Assembly (NCBI RefSeq): GCF_039542905.1
Contig: NZ_BAABIS010000001.1
Coordinates: 4,650,001 to 4,714,000 of the forward strand
DNA from: Kitasatospora terrestris
GTDB taxonomy: Bacteria; Actinomycetota; Actinomycetes; Streptomycetales; Streptomycetaceae
Direction: 5' to 3'
DNA length: 64,000 bases
A program made the translations under genes and the position numbers. Below the pieces are notes generated by a model, which saw nothing but the letters and a program-made list of their open reading frames with translations, had not been told where the DNA came from and did not search any database. Below, one piece after another: positions 32,405 to 40,762 of the stretch (position 1 is the stretch's first letter; each line of letters starts with the position of its first letter).

Positions 32405-33130
32405 TCAGAGCAGCCGTGGCTCGACGCGCTCCTCCACCGCCCGGTCGCCGTCGCGGGTGACGATGTACGCGGCCTTGCCGCGGCGTTCGGTGAGGGCCTC
32501 GACCAGGGTGGTGCCCTTGTAGTGGAGGCCCACCCCGTCGTCGGTGCAGTGGGTGGTGGGCAGCGTCCCGTCGGCGACCAGGCGGTGGACCAGCGGGCGG
32601 CGGCCCGGGTCGACGTCGTAGTGCACGCCGTTCCCGTACGGGAGCAGCCCGAGCGCGTCGGTGACCGGCCGCAGCTCACGGCCGAAGGAGTCGGTCGTCC
32701 CGCCGCGGAACCAGCAGATGGACCCGGCGCTGACCCCGCTGAGCACCACACCCGCCTCCCAGGCCCGCCGCATCACCGCGTCCACCCCGTGGACCCGCCA
32801 CACCGCCAGCAGGTTGGCCACCGAACCGCCCATCACCCACACCACGTCCTGCTCCAGCACGGTGCCCTCGACGTCGTCCAGGTTGGGCATCGGGAAGAGC
32901 TGCAGCGGCGTCAGGTCGAAGCCGGCGACCCGGGCCGCCTCCGCCATCCGCGCGGTGACGTACTCGGCGTCGCCGATCGCCGTGCCGACGTACATCACCC
33001 GGGGCCGGCGCCCGTGGACGCCGGACAGCTCGACGGCGTGGTGGACCAGGGCGTCGAACTCGATCGTCGTCCGGGTGCCGGTGCGGTGGCCGCCCGAGGT
33101 GGCGAGGACGGTGGGCTCAGAGGCGGGCAT
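32405..33130 (-). CDS. Peptidase E-like protein (S51 / type 1 glutamine amidotransferase-like)
   Basis: 241 residues. The nucleophile elbow GVSAGSICWF (Ser about residue 135) is the S51 signature, with VMGGSVANLLAVWRVHG just before it and a late HLV-type region (GVHYDVDPGRRPLVHRLVADG). Family members cleave Asp-X dipeptides (PepE) or degrade cyanophycin dipeptides; the natural substrate here is unknown. ATG 33130 is 21 bp downstream, on the minus strand, of the HelR-like gene's stop, so they may be cotranscribed. Confidence 0.88.
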   Translation of the reverse strand: MPASEPTVLATSGGHRTGTRTTIEFDALVHHAVELSGVHGRRPRVMYVGTAIGDAEYVTARMAEAARVAGFDLTPLQLFPMPNLDDVEGTVLEQDVVWVMGGSVANLLAVWRVHGVDAVMRRAWEAGVVLSGVSAGSICWFRGGTTDSFGRELRPVTDALGLLPYGNGVHYDVDPGRRPLVHRLVADGTLPTTHCTDDGVGLHYKGTTLVEALTERRGKAAYIVTRDGDRAVEERVEPRLL

Positions 33131-33151
33131 GGTTCGCGATCCTACGGCGTC

Positions 33152-35251
33152 TCAGCCCAGTTGGGACGGCAGCGGCTCCCGGTGCAGGACGGCGAGTCCG
33201 GAGACCGCCCGGGTGAGGGCGACGTACAGGCGGCGCAGGCCGGTGCGCTCGTCGGGCTCGCCGGCGACGATCGCGGCCGGTTCGTCGAGCACCACGTAGT
33301 CGTACTCCAGGCCCTTGGCGAGCGAGGCTGGCACCAGGGTCAGGCGGGCCTCCGCCGTGGTCTCGGTGCCGGGGTCGAGGAAGGGCAGCCCGGCGGCGTC
33401 CAGGGCCTCGGCGAGCAGCGGGATCCGGGCGTCGGCCGCGATCAGGCCGGTGGAGCCCTCCCGGGCGAGCGCGTCCCGGCAGGCGGAGACCACCTCGTCG
33501 ACCAGCCCGTCCTCGACCCGGGTGACGGTCAGCGAACCGGGCGCCTCGCGGACCGAGGAGGCCGGTGCCAGGCCGGGGGCGATCGAGGGCAGCAGCCGGG
33601 AGGCGTACGCGATGACCTCCTCGGGCACCCGGAAGCCCTGGGTGAGCTCCTCGATGTGCGCGGCCGGCTTGCCGAGGTGGTGCAGGGCCTCGGGCCAACT
33701 GGCGGTTGCCCACGGGGTGGTGCCCTGGGCGAGGTCGCCGAGGACGGTCGCCGAGCCGGTGGAGCAGCGGCGGCCGACCGCCCGGTACTGCATCGGGGAG
33801 AGGTCCTGGGCCTCGTCGACGACCACGTGGCCGAGCGAGGCGGTGCGCTGCACCAGGTCGTTGGCCTCGTCGACCAGGACGGCGTCGGCGGCGGTCCACG
33901 GCGCGGTCTTCGGCGAGCGGGCGGCCTTGGTCCAGCGGACGGCGTCCTGCTCCTCGGGGGTGAGGATGCCGTCCGCGGAGGCGGCGAGGAACTCGGCGTC
34001 GGTGAGCAGCCGGTGGACCAGCTTCACCGGGTCGACCGGCGGCCAGCAGGCCTTGGCCACGGCCTTGACGGCGGTGTTGCGGGCGACGGCGTCCTGCACC
34101 CGGTCGTCGGGGGCCTCGCCGCCCTGCTCCATCTTGACCAGCACGGCGTGCGCGATCCGCTGCGGCAGCGCCTCGGCTGCGGCGCCGTAGCGGATCTCGC
34201 GGCCCTTCAACTCCTGGATGATCTCTTCGAGTTCGTACGCCGGCACCCGCCAGCGGCGGGAGCCGCGGACCACCACGCACGGCTCGGTGGGCAGCGCGAT
34301 CCCGGAGCGGACCGCCCGGCGCAGCACCTCGGCCATCCGGGCGTCGCCCTTGATCCGGGCGGCCTCGGCGGTGTCGGTGCCGCGCACCTCGACGTGGCCG
34401 ACCAGCTCCTGGACGGTGGCCTGGGCGACGTCCAGCTCGCCCAGGGCGGGCAGCACCTGCTCGATGTAGTGGAGGAAGGAGCGGTTCGGGCCGATCACCA
34501 GGGTGCCGGTGCGGGCGAGGCGCTCGCGGTGCGCGTACAGCAGGTAGGCGACGCGGTGCAGGCCGACGGCGGTCTTCCCGGTGCCGGGGGCGCCCTGGAC
34601 GCAGACGGTGCCGGAGATGTCGGCGCGGACGATCTCGTCCTGCTCGGGCTGGATGGTGGCGACGATGTCGCGCATCGGGCCGACGCGGGGCTTCTCGATC
34701 TCCGCGGCGAGCAGCGCGGAGCGGGTGTCGGCCTCCGCCGGGTCGGACAGGTTCTCGTCCTCGTACGCGGTCAACTCGCCGCCGGTGTAGCCGAAGCGGC
34801 GGCGCTTGCCGACGTCCATCGGCTCCTTGCGGCTGGCCCGGTAGAACGGCTGGGAGACCGGCGCGCGCCAGTCGATCACCATCGGGTCGCCGTCGGCGTC
34901 GTGGACGTGCCGGCGGCCGATGTAGAAGCGCTCGCCGCCGCCGCCCTCGGAGAGGTCCTCGCTGATCGCGTGCAGGTAGTCCAGGCGGCCGAAGAACAGC
35001 GGGGTGTGGGCGAGGTCGGCGAGCGCGGCGATCCGCTGCTCGATCTGGTGGTGCAGCACGGCGGCGGACACCCAGGTGCCGGTGACGTCGCGCAGGTCGA
35101 GCGACTCGACGTCCTCGCGCATCGCCCGGAGCGCGGCGCGGGAGGCGGCGAGGTGCGCGCGCTCGCGCTGCAGCGGGTCGGTGATGGCGGCGGCGGCGGC
35201 GTCGGTGGCGGCGGCGTCGGTGGCGGTGGTGGCGTCGGTGGGGGAGTGCAC
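33152..35251 (-). CDS. helR: RNA polymerase-recycling ATPase HelR/HelD-like
   Basis: UvrD-like superfamily 1 ATPase of 699 residues. An N-terminal coiled segment (ERAHLAASRAALRAMREDVE) precedes a small domain with FFGRLDYL, FYIGRRHVHD and PMVIDWRAP, typical of HelD. Walker A is GAPGTGKTAVGLHR (about residue 220), Walker B VVVDEAQDLSPMQ (about 470), and the C-terminal motifs are LAKGLEYDYVV and RRLYVALTRA. Proteins with this layout remove stalled or rifamycin-bound RNA polymerase from DNA; HelR in Streptomyces gives rifamycin tolerance. I found no clear rifamycin-associated element upstream. UvrD-like repair helicase is the alternative, less likely given length and N-terminus. Confidence 0.8.
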   Translation of the reverse strand: MHSPTDATTATDAAATDAAAAAITDPLQRERAHLAASRAALRAMREDVESLDLRDVTGTWVSAAVLHHQIEQRIAALADLAHTPLFFGRLDYLHAISEDLSEGGGGERFYIGRRHVHDADGDPMVIDWRAPVSQPFYRASRKEPMDVGKRRRFGYTGGELTAYEDENLSDPAEADTRSALLAAEIEKPRVGPMRDIVATIQPEQDEIVRADISGTVCVQGAPGTGKTAVGLHRVAYLLYAHRERLARTGTLVIGPNRSFLHYIEQVLPALGELDVAQATVQELVGHVEVRGTDTAEAARIKGDARMAEVLRRAVRSGIALPTEPCVVVRGSRRWRVPAYELEEIIQELKGREIRYGAAAEALPQRIAHAVLVKMEQGGEAPDDRVQDAVARNTAVKAVAKACWPPVDPVKLVHRLLTDAEFLAASADGILTPEEQDAVRWTKAARSPKTAPWTAADAVLVDEANDLVQRTASLGHVVVDEAQDLSPMQYRAVGRRCSTGSATVLGDLAQGTTPWATASWPEALHHLGKPAAHIEELTQGFRVPEEVIAYASRLLPSIAPGLAPASSVREAPGSLTVTRVEDGLVDEVVSACRDALAREGSTGLIAADARIPLLAEALDAAGLPFLDPGTETTAEARLTLVPASLAKGLEYDYVVLDEPAAIVAGEPDERTGLRRLYVALTRAVSGLAVLHREPLPSQLG

Positions 35252-35431
35252 GGCGAACCTTCCCGGCTGCCCGGCATCGGGGGCAGCGGACTCGTCTTAG
35301 CTCACGGTGAAGGACACCGGCCGGTTACCGAGCGGCCGGTACCTCCCACGGCTGCCGACGACAGGCACCACGGTTCGGGAGGGGGCAGACCGGAGATCCT
35401 AGACCCGGAATCTCTCGGGGTGCCAATCAAT

Positions 35432-35447
35432 CGACCCCCAGGGGTCG
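35432..35447. promoter_or_regulatory. CGACCCC-CA-GGGGTCG dyad upstream of the HelR-like gene
   Basis: Seven-bp perfect arms around CA, in the 281-bp intergenic region between the divergent HelR-like gene (start 35251) and the 51-residue ORF (start 35533). Also in this region, CGGCCGGTTACC and CGGCCGGTACC form an imperfect direct repeat near 35321-35343. Either could be an operator or, for the dyad, a hairpin. Confidence 0.4.
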
Positions 35448-35532
35448 GTACGCCTCAGGGACGACTTTCGGCCCGACGATCGCGGACTTCGGACTGATGC
35501 CCCGCTGACGTGCGGATATCTACCGTGGAGGT

Positions 35533-35688
35533 ATGGACACGGAGCGAACCACCACCAACCGGGCCACCGGCGGCCGAGCTGCCGACGGCCGCCGCCACCC
35601 GATGGCCAAGGCCGTCCGCAACCTCGGGATCGTGCTCGACACCGCCGCGCGCGTGGTCTTCCTCGGGCGCGACGGCGTCAAGCTGTAA
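35533..35688 (+). CDS. 51-residue basic protein next to the XPB gene
   Basis: Small ORF from ATG 35533 to TAA 35686-35688. The protein is basic with a hydrophobic C-terminal half (MAKAVRNLGIVLDTAARVVFLG) that could be a short amphipathic or membrane helix. GGAGGT abuts the ATG directly, too close to be a normal ribosome-binding site, so initiation may occur at the internal ATG 35602 or on a leaderless transcript. It ends 9 bp before the convergent XPB gene. I recall similar small ORFs beside XPB in other Streptomyces but cannot verify this. Confidence 0.5.
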   Translation: MDTERTTTNRATGGRAADGRRHPMAKAVRNLGIVLDTAARVVFLGRDGVKL

Positions 35689-35697
35689 CCGGCGGGA

Positions 35698-37326
35698 TCA
35701 GATGTCGTCCGCGTCGACGATCCGGTACGCGTAGCCCTGCTCGGCCAGGAAGCGCTGCCGGTGCGCCGCGAAGTCCTGGTCGACGGTGTCGCGGGCGACC
35801 ACCGAGTAGAAGTGGGCGGCGTGCCCGTCCGCCTTGGGCCGCAGCACGCGGCCGAGCCGCTGGGCCTCCTCCTGGCGCGAGCCGAAGGTCCCGGAGACCT
35901 GGATGGCGACGGTCGCCTCCGGCAGGTCGATCGAGAAGTTGGCCACCTTCGACACCACCAGCACGCCGATCTCCTTCGAGCGGAACGCGTCGAAGAGCTT
36001 CTCCCGCTGCGCGTTGCTGGTCTCGCCCTTGATCACCGGGGCGTTCAGCGCCTCGCCCAGCTCGTCCAGCTGGTCGATGTACTGCCCGATGACCAGCGTC
36101 TGGTCGCCCTGGTGCTTCTTGACCAGCGCCTCCACCACCCGCCGCTTGGTGGCGGTGGTCGAGCAGAAGCGGTACTTCTCCTCCGGCTCGGCGGTCGCGT
36201 ACATCAGCCGCTCGCTGTCGCTGAGCGTCACCCGCACCTCGCAGCAGTCGGCCGGTGCGATGTAGCCCTGCGCCTCGATCTCCTTCCACGGCGCGTCGAA
36301 GCGCTTGGGGCCGATCAGCGAGAACACGTCGCCCTCGCGGCCGTCCTCGCGGACCAGCGTCGCGGTCAGGCCGAGCCGCCGGCGGGCCTGCAGGTCGGCG
36401 GTGAACTTGAACACCGGCGCGGGCAGCAGGTGCACCTCGTCGTAGACCACCAGGCCCCAGTTGCGGGCGTCGAACAGCTCCAGGTGCGGGTAGACGCCCT
36501 TCCGCCTGGTGGTCATCACCTGGTACGTGGCGATGGTGACCGGGCGGATCTCCTTGCGGGTGCCGCTGTACTCGCCGATCTCCTCCTCGGTCAGCGTGGT
36601 CCGCTTGACCAGCTCGTGCTTCCACTGCCGGGCCGAGACGGTGTTGGTCACCAGGATCAGCGTGGTGGTCTTGGACTCCGCCATCGCCGCCGCGCCGACC
36701 AGCGTCTTGCCCGCCCCGCAGGGCAGCACCACGACGCCGGAGCCGCCGTGCCAGAAGCCCTCGACGGCCTGCTTCTGGTACGGGCGCAGCTGCCACCCGT
36801 CCTCCTCCAGGTGGATCGGGTGCGCCTCGCCGTCCACGTACCCCGCGTAGTCCTCGGCGGGCCAGCCGAGCTTCAGCAGCACCTGCTTGATCTGGCCGCG
36901 CTCGGACGGGTGCACCACCACGGTGTCCGGGTCGATCCGGACGCCGACCAGCGGGGCGATCTTCTTCGAGCGCAGCACCTCCTCCAGCACCGGCCGGTCC
37001 GTGGTGGACAGCACCAGGCCGTGCACCGGGTGCTTCTGCAGCTGCAGCCGTCCGTAGCGGGCCATCGTGTCGGCCACGTCGACCAGCAGCGCGTGCGGCA
37101 CCGGGTAGCGCGAGTACTTCACCAGGGCGTCCACCACCTGCTCGGCGTCGTGCCCCGCCGCGCGGGCGTTCCACAGCCCCAGCGGGGTCACCCGGTAGGT
37201 GTGGATGTGCTCCGGGGCGCGCTCCAGTTCGGCGAACGGCGCGATGGCCCGCCGGCACTCGGCGGCCGCGGGGTGGTCGATCTCCAGGAGCAGCGTCTTG
37301 TCGCTCTGGACGATTAGGCAGGACAC
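35698..37326 (-). CDS. XPB/Ssl2-type DNA repair helicase
   Basis: Superfamily 2 helicase of 542 residues. N-terminal XPB domain (HIHTYRVTPLGLWNARAAGHDAEQVVDAL), helicase domain 1 with Walker A LPCGAGKTLVGAAA (about 209-222) and the DEVH box VVYDEVHLLPA (about 292-302), then domain 2 with VIGQYIDQL, VVSKVANFSIDLPEA and the arginine-finger RLGRVLRP. It unwinds or remodels DNA in repair. It starts at GTG 37326 with VSCLIVQSDKT; as I recall, other Streptomyces have a different first four residues before LIVQSDKT, so the start may have been replaced by inserted DNA just upstream (37.33-41.6 kb). Confidence 0.93.
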   Translation of the reverse strand: MSCLIVQSDKTLLLEIDHPAAAECRRAIAPFAELERAPEHIHTYRVTPLGLWNARAAGHDAEQVVDALVKYSRYPVPHALLVDVADTMARYGRLQLQKHPVHGLVLSTTDRPVLEEVLRSKKIAPLVGVRIDPDTVVVHPSERGQIKQVLLKLGWPAEDYAGYVDGEAHPIHLEEDGWQLRPYQKQAVEGFWHGGSGVVVLPCGAGKTLVGAAAMAESKTTTLILVTNTVSARQWKHELVKRTTLTEEEIGEYSGTRKEIRPVTIATYQVMTTRRKGVYPHLELFDARNWGLVVYDEVHLLPAPVFKFTADLQARRRLGLTATLVREDGREGDVFSLIGPKRFDAPWKEIEAQGYIAPADCCEVRVTLSDSERLMYATAEPEEKYRFCSTTATKRRVVEALVKKHQGDQTLVIGQYIDQLDELGEALNAPVIKGETSNAQREKLFDAFRSKEIGVLVVSKVANFSIDLPEATVAIQVSGTFGSRQEEAQRLGRVLRPKADGHAAHFYSVVARDTVDQDFAAHRQRFLAEQGYAYRIVDADDI

Positions 37327-37357
37327 ACATACCTCCGCAGATAGGATCGTCGCGCGA

Positions 37358-37375
37358 CAGGCAGCTCACTGCCTG
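37358..37375. repeat. CAGGCAG-N4-CTGCCTG inverted repeat at the island's left side
   Basis: Perfect 7-bp arms (37358-37364 and 37369-37375) between the XPB start and the integrase pseudogene. It may be a terminator, an operator, or part of a former attachment-site region. No matching copy was seen at the right side. Confidence 0.4.
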
Positions 37376-37437
37376 CCACCGCTCGGGCTATGCCCCGTGC
37401 CCGACGCCGCAAGGGCGTCCCGGCCAGCACGCCCGGT

Positions 37438-38721
37438 ATGCGCGCCGCTGTCTATGTTCGCCTATCGCGCGAAACAGAAGAAACGACTTCGCCAGAGCGC
37501 CAGCGCCCGGCCTGTTAACAGCTCTGTGCGGCCCGTGCCTGGACCGTCGTGGCCGTCGAGGAGGACATCGACGTCTCCGGCTTCTCGCGCGGGCTGGACC
37601 GGCCGGGGCTCCGGAAGATCCTGGCTACGCTCGCCGAGTTCGACGTGATCGTGTTCTTCGAGATCGACCGTCTTGCGCGCTCCACGGTGGACTTCACCGA
37701 GATCATGCGCATCACGGAGGCCGAGAGCGTTGCGCTCGCGTCGGCCACGGAGCCGCTGGACCTCACGTCGTCGGTGGGCCGGGCCACGGCCGAGGTGATC
37801 GCCGTCTTCGCCGAGCTGGAGTCCGACACCATCGGCATGCGAGTCTCCGGCGCCCACGAGCACCTGCGGCGAGAAGGCCGCTGCACCGGCGGGCGGGTTC
37901 CGTACGGGTACCAAGGGGCTCCGAACCCGGACGGCGCGGGCAAGGTGCTCGTGGCCAACCCCGACGAAGCCAAGACCGTCCACATGATCGTTGAGCGGGT
38001 CCTCAAGAAGGACTCGCTCATGCAGATCACAACGGACCTGAGCGCGGCCGGCATCCCGTCCCCGGGGCACACCTCACGGCAGACCACGGGCAAGCGCAAC
38101 GACTCGAAGCGGTGGTACACGACCACGCTCCGGAGCCTGCTCCCCAACCCGCAGTTGCTCGGACAGGTCATCGAGGACGGGAGGCCCATCCTGCGCACCG
38201 ACGGCCTACCGCTGGTCAACCGAGCGCCGATCCTCGACATGGACGCCTGGCAGGCACTCCAGGACGAGCTTGGAAGCCGCGCAGACCCCGGCGACCGCAG
38301 GTGGGAGGGGACGTCGCTGCTGCGGGGCATCCTGCCACTGCTCGTTGTGCGGCACCGGATGTACACCTGTGCCGCCGCCGGGCGGATTCGGTACCACTGC
38401 ATCGGGCGGCTGAAGAAGAGACAGGGCGGCGAGAGCAGCGACTGCTACGGCGTGAGGATCGCCGGGGCTGGGGCCGTGCCGACGGGCAGGACGCACGCCG
38501 AGGTCTGGCGGGATGCCGACACCGCCGGGAAGCGCGATCTGCTGCTCAGCGCCGGCGCGTACGTGGAAGTCGCCCCAGCGACGAAGCAGGGCCGCTACCC
38601 GGACACGTCGAGGCTCTCGGTTCACTTCGGACGAGAGGGCCAGGCGCGCCGCGACAGCGCAGACGGCAAAGACGGCCAAGCTGTGCTCTCGGAGGTGGTC
38701 ACCCGCGACGAAGCTCCGTAG
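37438..38721 (+). pseudogene. Large serine recombinase/integrase, inactivated
   Basis: The frame from ATG 37438 encodes a serine integrase: MRAAVYVRLSRETEETTS with the nucleophile Ser10 at 37465-37467, then PERQRPAC and an in-frame TAA at 37516-37518 (codon 27, probably from GAA). Homology resumes in the same frame after the stop (QLCAARAWTVVAVEEDIDVSGFSRGLDRPGL), continues through EIDRLARST, the recombinase domain (GGRVPYGYQGAPNPDG...) and part of the zinc ribbon, to 38721. The first zinc-ribbon CxxC is frameshifted and the usual coiled-coil segment is missing. A protein restarted at GTG 37549 would lack the catalytic serine. Confidence 0.88.
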
Positions 38722-38737
38722 GGCCACGGACAACGCA

Positions 38738-38778
38738 GCAGCCCGCCAACGAGAGCGCGAATCTCGATGGCGGGCTGC
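38738..38778 (+). terminator. Terminator after the integrase pseudogene
   Basis: GCAGCCCGCC (38738-38747) and GGCGGGCTGC (38769-38778), perfect 10-bp arms with inner CGAGA/TCTCG pairing. It follows the pseudogene stop by 16 bp. Confidence 0.8.
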
Positions 38779-38857
38779 GCTTGGCAGCCTCTTCAGGGTT
38801 CAGGGCGAGGACCACAGGACCGCTGCGGAGGAGCGAGCTGCCCGCGCGTGGAAATGG

Positions 38858-40138
38858 TCAGCCCTGATTTGCCACGAATTGGCCGGTGACGGCGTCGATG
38901 AATTCCACAGTTCCTGACGCCTGGGATTCGCCGGGTTTGACGATGTTGACCGCCCAACACGGCCGCCACTGTCCCTGGATCTTCTTCGCCAGGAGGAACG
39001 TGGTGTCGGCGCGAGAGCCGGTGTGGGTGGAGATGGCTTGCTGCTTGGCGGTGTCGGCGGTGACGGTGGGATGCGGCAGCTGGGGGTCGGCGTCCCAGCG
39101 CGCGGAGGACGCCATGACCCGGCCGGAGGTGGAGACCGTGATGTCCAGGCGCATCGGCATCAGGACGTTGTCGGCGTTGTACCGACGGTAGGTGAGCATG
39201 TAGGCACCACCCGCACTGTCGGTAGAGGTCAGAGTGGGAGTCACGGCCTGTGTGAGTTCGGAGAACCAGGTCGCCGCGAAGTCGGTGCCGACCTTGAGGA
39301 CCTGGTCCCGGGTGAGGGGCCCCGGGTCGATTTGACTGTTGGCCGAGGCGCTGATGAGGAGGCGCCCGGTGGGCCACTCGATCCGGAACTGGCCGCGGTC
39401 GGTGACGGCCTCGAGGACCTGCTGGGGAGGATTGTCGGGGGTGGCGGTCAGGCGGGTGGTCTGCAGCAGGGTGTCGGGTCCGAAGAGTCGGCTGGCGATG
39501 CGTTGGGGCATCTCGGTCTCGTCGGCCGAGGAGTTCGAGCCGAAGCCCGCTGCGTCGTGATGAAGCGGCACGTACAGCAGGACGACGGTCGTGACGGCGA
39601 CGAGGCCGACGCCTGCCGTGGTGAGGCCGTGAAAGCCGTCCCGGAGCCCGAACAGCACCTTGCGGCGGCGGAGCCACAACCAGACGACAGCGGCAACCGT
39701 GCCGATGAGCGCGCCGAGTGCGTTGTCGACGAAATCCGCTCCGTCGCAGGAGCGGCCGGTGCCCAGCAGGGTCTGGCAGAGCTCGGTCACGGCGGAGAGC
39801 ACTGTGCACGCCGCGAGGACGGTGAGCGGCCGGCGCAGGACCAGCGTGGCGGAGAAGGCGAGAGGCACGAACAGGGCGATGTTCATCAGCCCTTGCTGGG
39901 TAGTGGCGGTGGCCCACACTCCGCTGCCGATCGAGCACGTCCGCCCGGACGACCCGGTGGTGGTCGGCGTCAGTGTCGCCGCGACCTCGCCAGCCAGAGA
40001 CAGCCCCCACAGCACTGCGGCGGCCTGCGGCCACTGTCTGGCCCGGGCCTGCCGCAGAGCCGCCGTCCCAAAGGCCAGGCCGAGGACGGCGAAGACGGGG
40101 AGAAGCGCGGGAGCCGAGGAGAAAATCGCTTCGATCAT
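38858..40138 (-). CDS. VanZ-family membrane protein with long C-terminal extracytoplasmic region
   Basis: 426 residues. The N-terminal ~170 residues have about five hydrophobic segments with VanZ-family features (LTPTTTGSS, MNIALFVPLAFSATLVL, SAVTELCQTLLGTGRSCDGADFVDNALGALIGT); VanZ lowers teicoplanin binding by an unclear route. A sixth segment (about 195-213) is followed by ~210 residues predicted outside the membrane, with no family I recognise (WPTGRLLISASANSQIDPG, then MPMRLDITVSTSGRVMASS). It lies in the accessory island, with its own upstream terminator separating it from the secreted-protein gene. Confidence 0.82.
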   Translation of the reverse strand: MIEAIFSSAPALLPVFAVLGLAFGTAALRQARARQWPQAAAVLWGLSLAGEVAATLTPTTTGSSGRTCSIGSGVWATATTQQGLMNIALFVPLAFSATLVLRRPLTVLAACTVLSAVTELCQTLLGTGRSCDGADFVDNALGALIGTVAAVVWLWLRRRKVLFGLRDGFHGLTTAGVGLVAVTTVVLLYVPLHHDAAGFGSNSSADETEMPQRIASRLFGPDTLLQTTRLTATPDNPPQQVLEAVTDRGQFRIEWPTGRLLISASANSQIDPGPLTRDQVLKVGTDFAATWFSELTQAVTPTLTSTDSAGGAYMLTYRRYNADNVLMPMRLDITVSTSGRVMASSARWDADPQLPHPTVTADTAKQQAISTHTGSRADTTFLLAKKIQGQWRPCWAVNIVKPGESQASGTVEFIDAVTGQFVANQG

Positions 40139-40170
40139 TGGTCTTCCGGGAGGCGGTCGGGCAATGTGAC

Positions 40171-40207
40171 CCGGGGAGGGCGCAGGCTCAGCCCGTGCCC
40201 TCCCCGG
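40171..40207. terminator. Terminator after the small secreted-protein gene
   Basis: CCGGGGAGGGC (40171-40181) and GCCCTCCCCGG (40197-40207), perfect 11-bp arms, 22 bp after the stop of the secreted-protein gene on the minus strand and before the VanZ-family gene. Confidence 0.8.
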
Positions 40208-40228
40208 ATTCGGTTCAGCCTGTCAGGC

Positions 40229-40762
40229 TCAGCAGGGGTGGTCCGGCGGGGTCTGGAAGGTCTGCTGCCCGGAGACCCACATCTTGCCGATCGCGCTGCA
40301 GTTCGCCGGCAGCGGGGCGAAGCCCCAACTGAAGCTCTTGGTCTCACCCGCGTTCTGGTAGAACGCGCCCTGGTCCCAGTGGGTGTTGCCGCCCTCCTCG
40401 TACGCGAACCTGGCGAGGATCTGGCCGCCCGAGTTCTTCTTGTACTGGATGGCCGTGAGCGCCGAGTAGTAGGACTGGCCGTACCCCGCACCGTTCTCGG
40501 ACCAGAAATACAGGGTGCCGCTGCTCAGCGAGGTGCTGACCAGAGGCTGGATGCCACCGGTGGTGGAGGTAGCGGTGCCGTCGTTGACTTCGGCGGACGC
40601 CCCACCCGTCGTGGGCAGCTTGAGCTGGTGGTTGCCCTTCTCGGCCGGAGCGGCCTGGGCGTCGACGGTGGCTGCGAGCGGCACGGCCGCCAACGCTGCG
40701 GCGATACCGAGCCGTACCATCGTCGTACGCGCCCCGCTCATCCGGGTCGCGGTCTTCGCCAT
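40229..40762 (-). CDS. Secreted hypothetical protein
   Basis: 177 residues from ATG 40762, which has GGGAGGA 6 nt upstream. A signal peptide is clear: basic start (MAKTATRMSGARTTMVR), hydrophobic core (LGIAAALAAVPLAATV), and cleavage after AQA near residue 37. The mature ~140 residues are rich in Gly, Ser, Thr and aromatic residues (TLYFWSENGAGYGQSYY, then GETKSFSWGFAPLP) with two Cys in the last 25 residues, probably one disulfide. I do not recognise a family. It lies in the accessory island between VanZ and the transposase remnant. Confidence 0.75.
   Translation of the reverse strand: MAKTATRMSGARTTMVRLGIAAALAAVPLAATVDAQAAPAEKGNHQLKLPTTGGASAEVNDGTATSTTGGIQPLVSTSLSSGTLYFWSENGAGYGQSYYSALTAIQYKKNSGGQILARFAYEEGGNTHWDQGAFYQNAGETKSFSWGFAPLPANCSAIGKMWVSGQQTFQTPPDHPC

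Noticed and set aside
31853..35497. A continuous 1214-codon plus-strand ORF over the peptidase E-like and HelR-like genes
   Set aside because: It is antisense to two well-supported genes, has no domain and shows Gly/Arg/Val/Asp/His-rich composition expected from the high third-position G+C of the opposite strand.
35252..35532. A rifamycin-associated element upstream of the HelR-like gene
   Set aside because: No sequence close to the 19-bp inverted repeat I recall could be found by eye; only an unrelated dyad is present.
37549..38721. The 390-codon ORF as a functional recombinase
   Set aside because: It begins after the in-frame stop and lacks the catalytic serine, so I treat the whole as a pseudogene.
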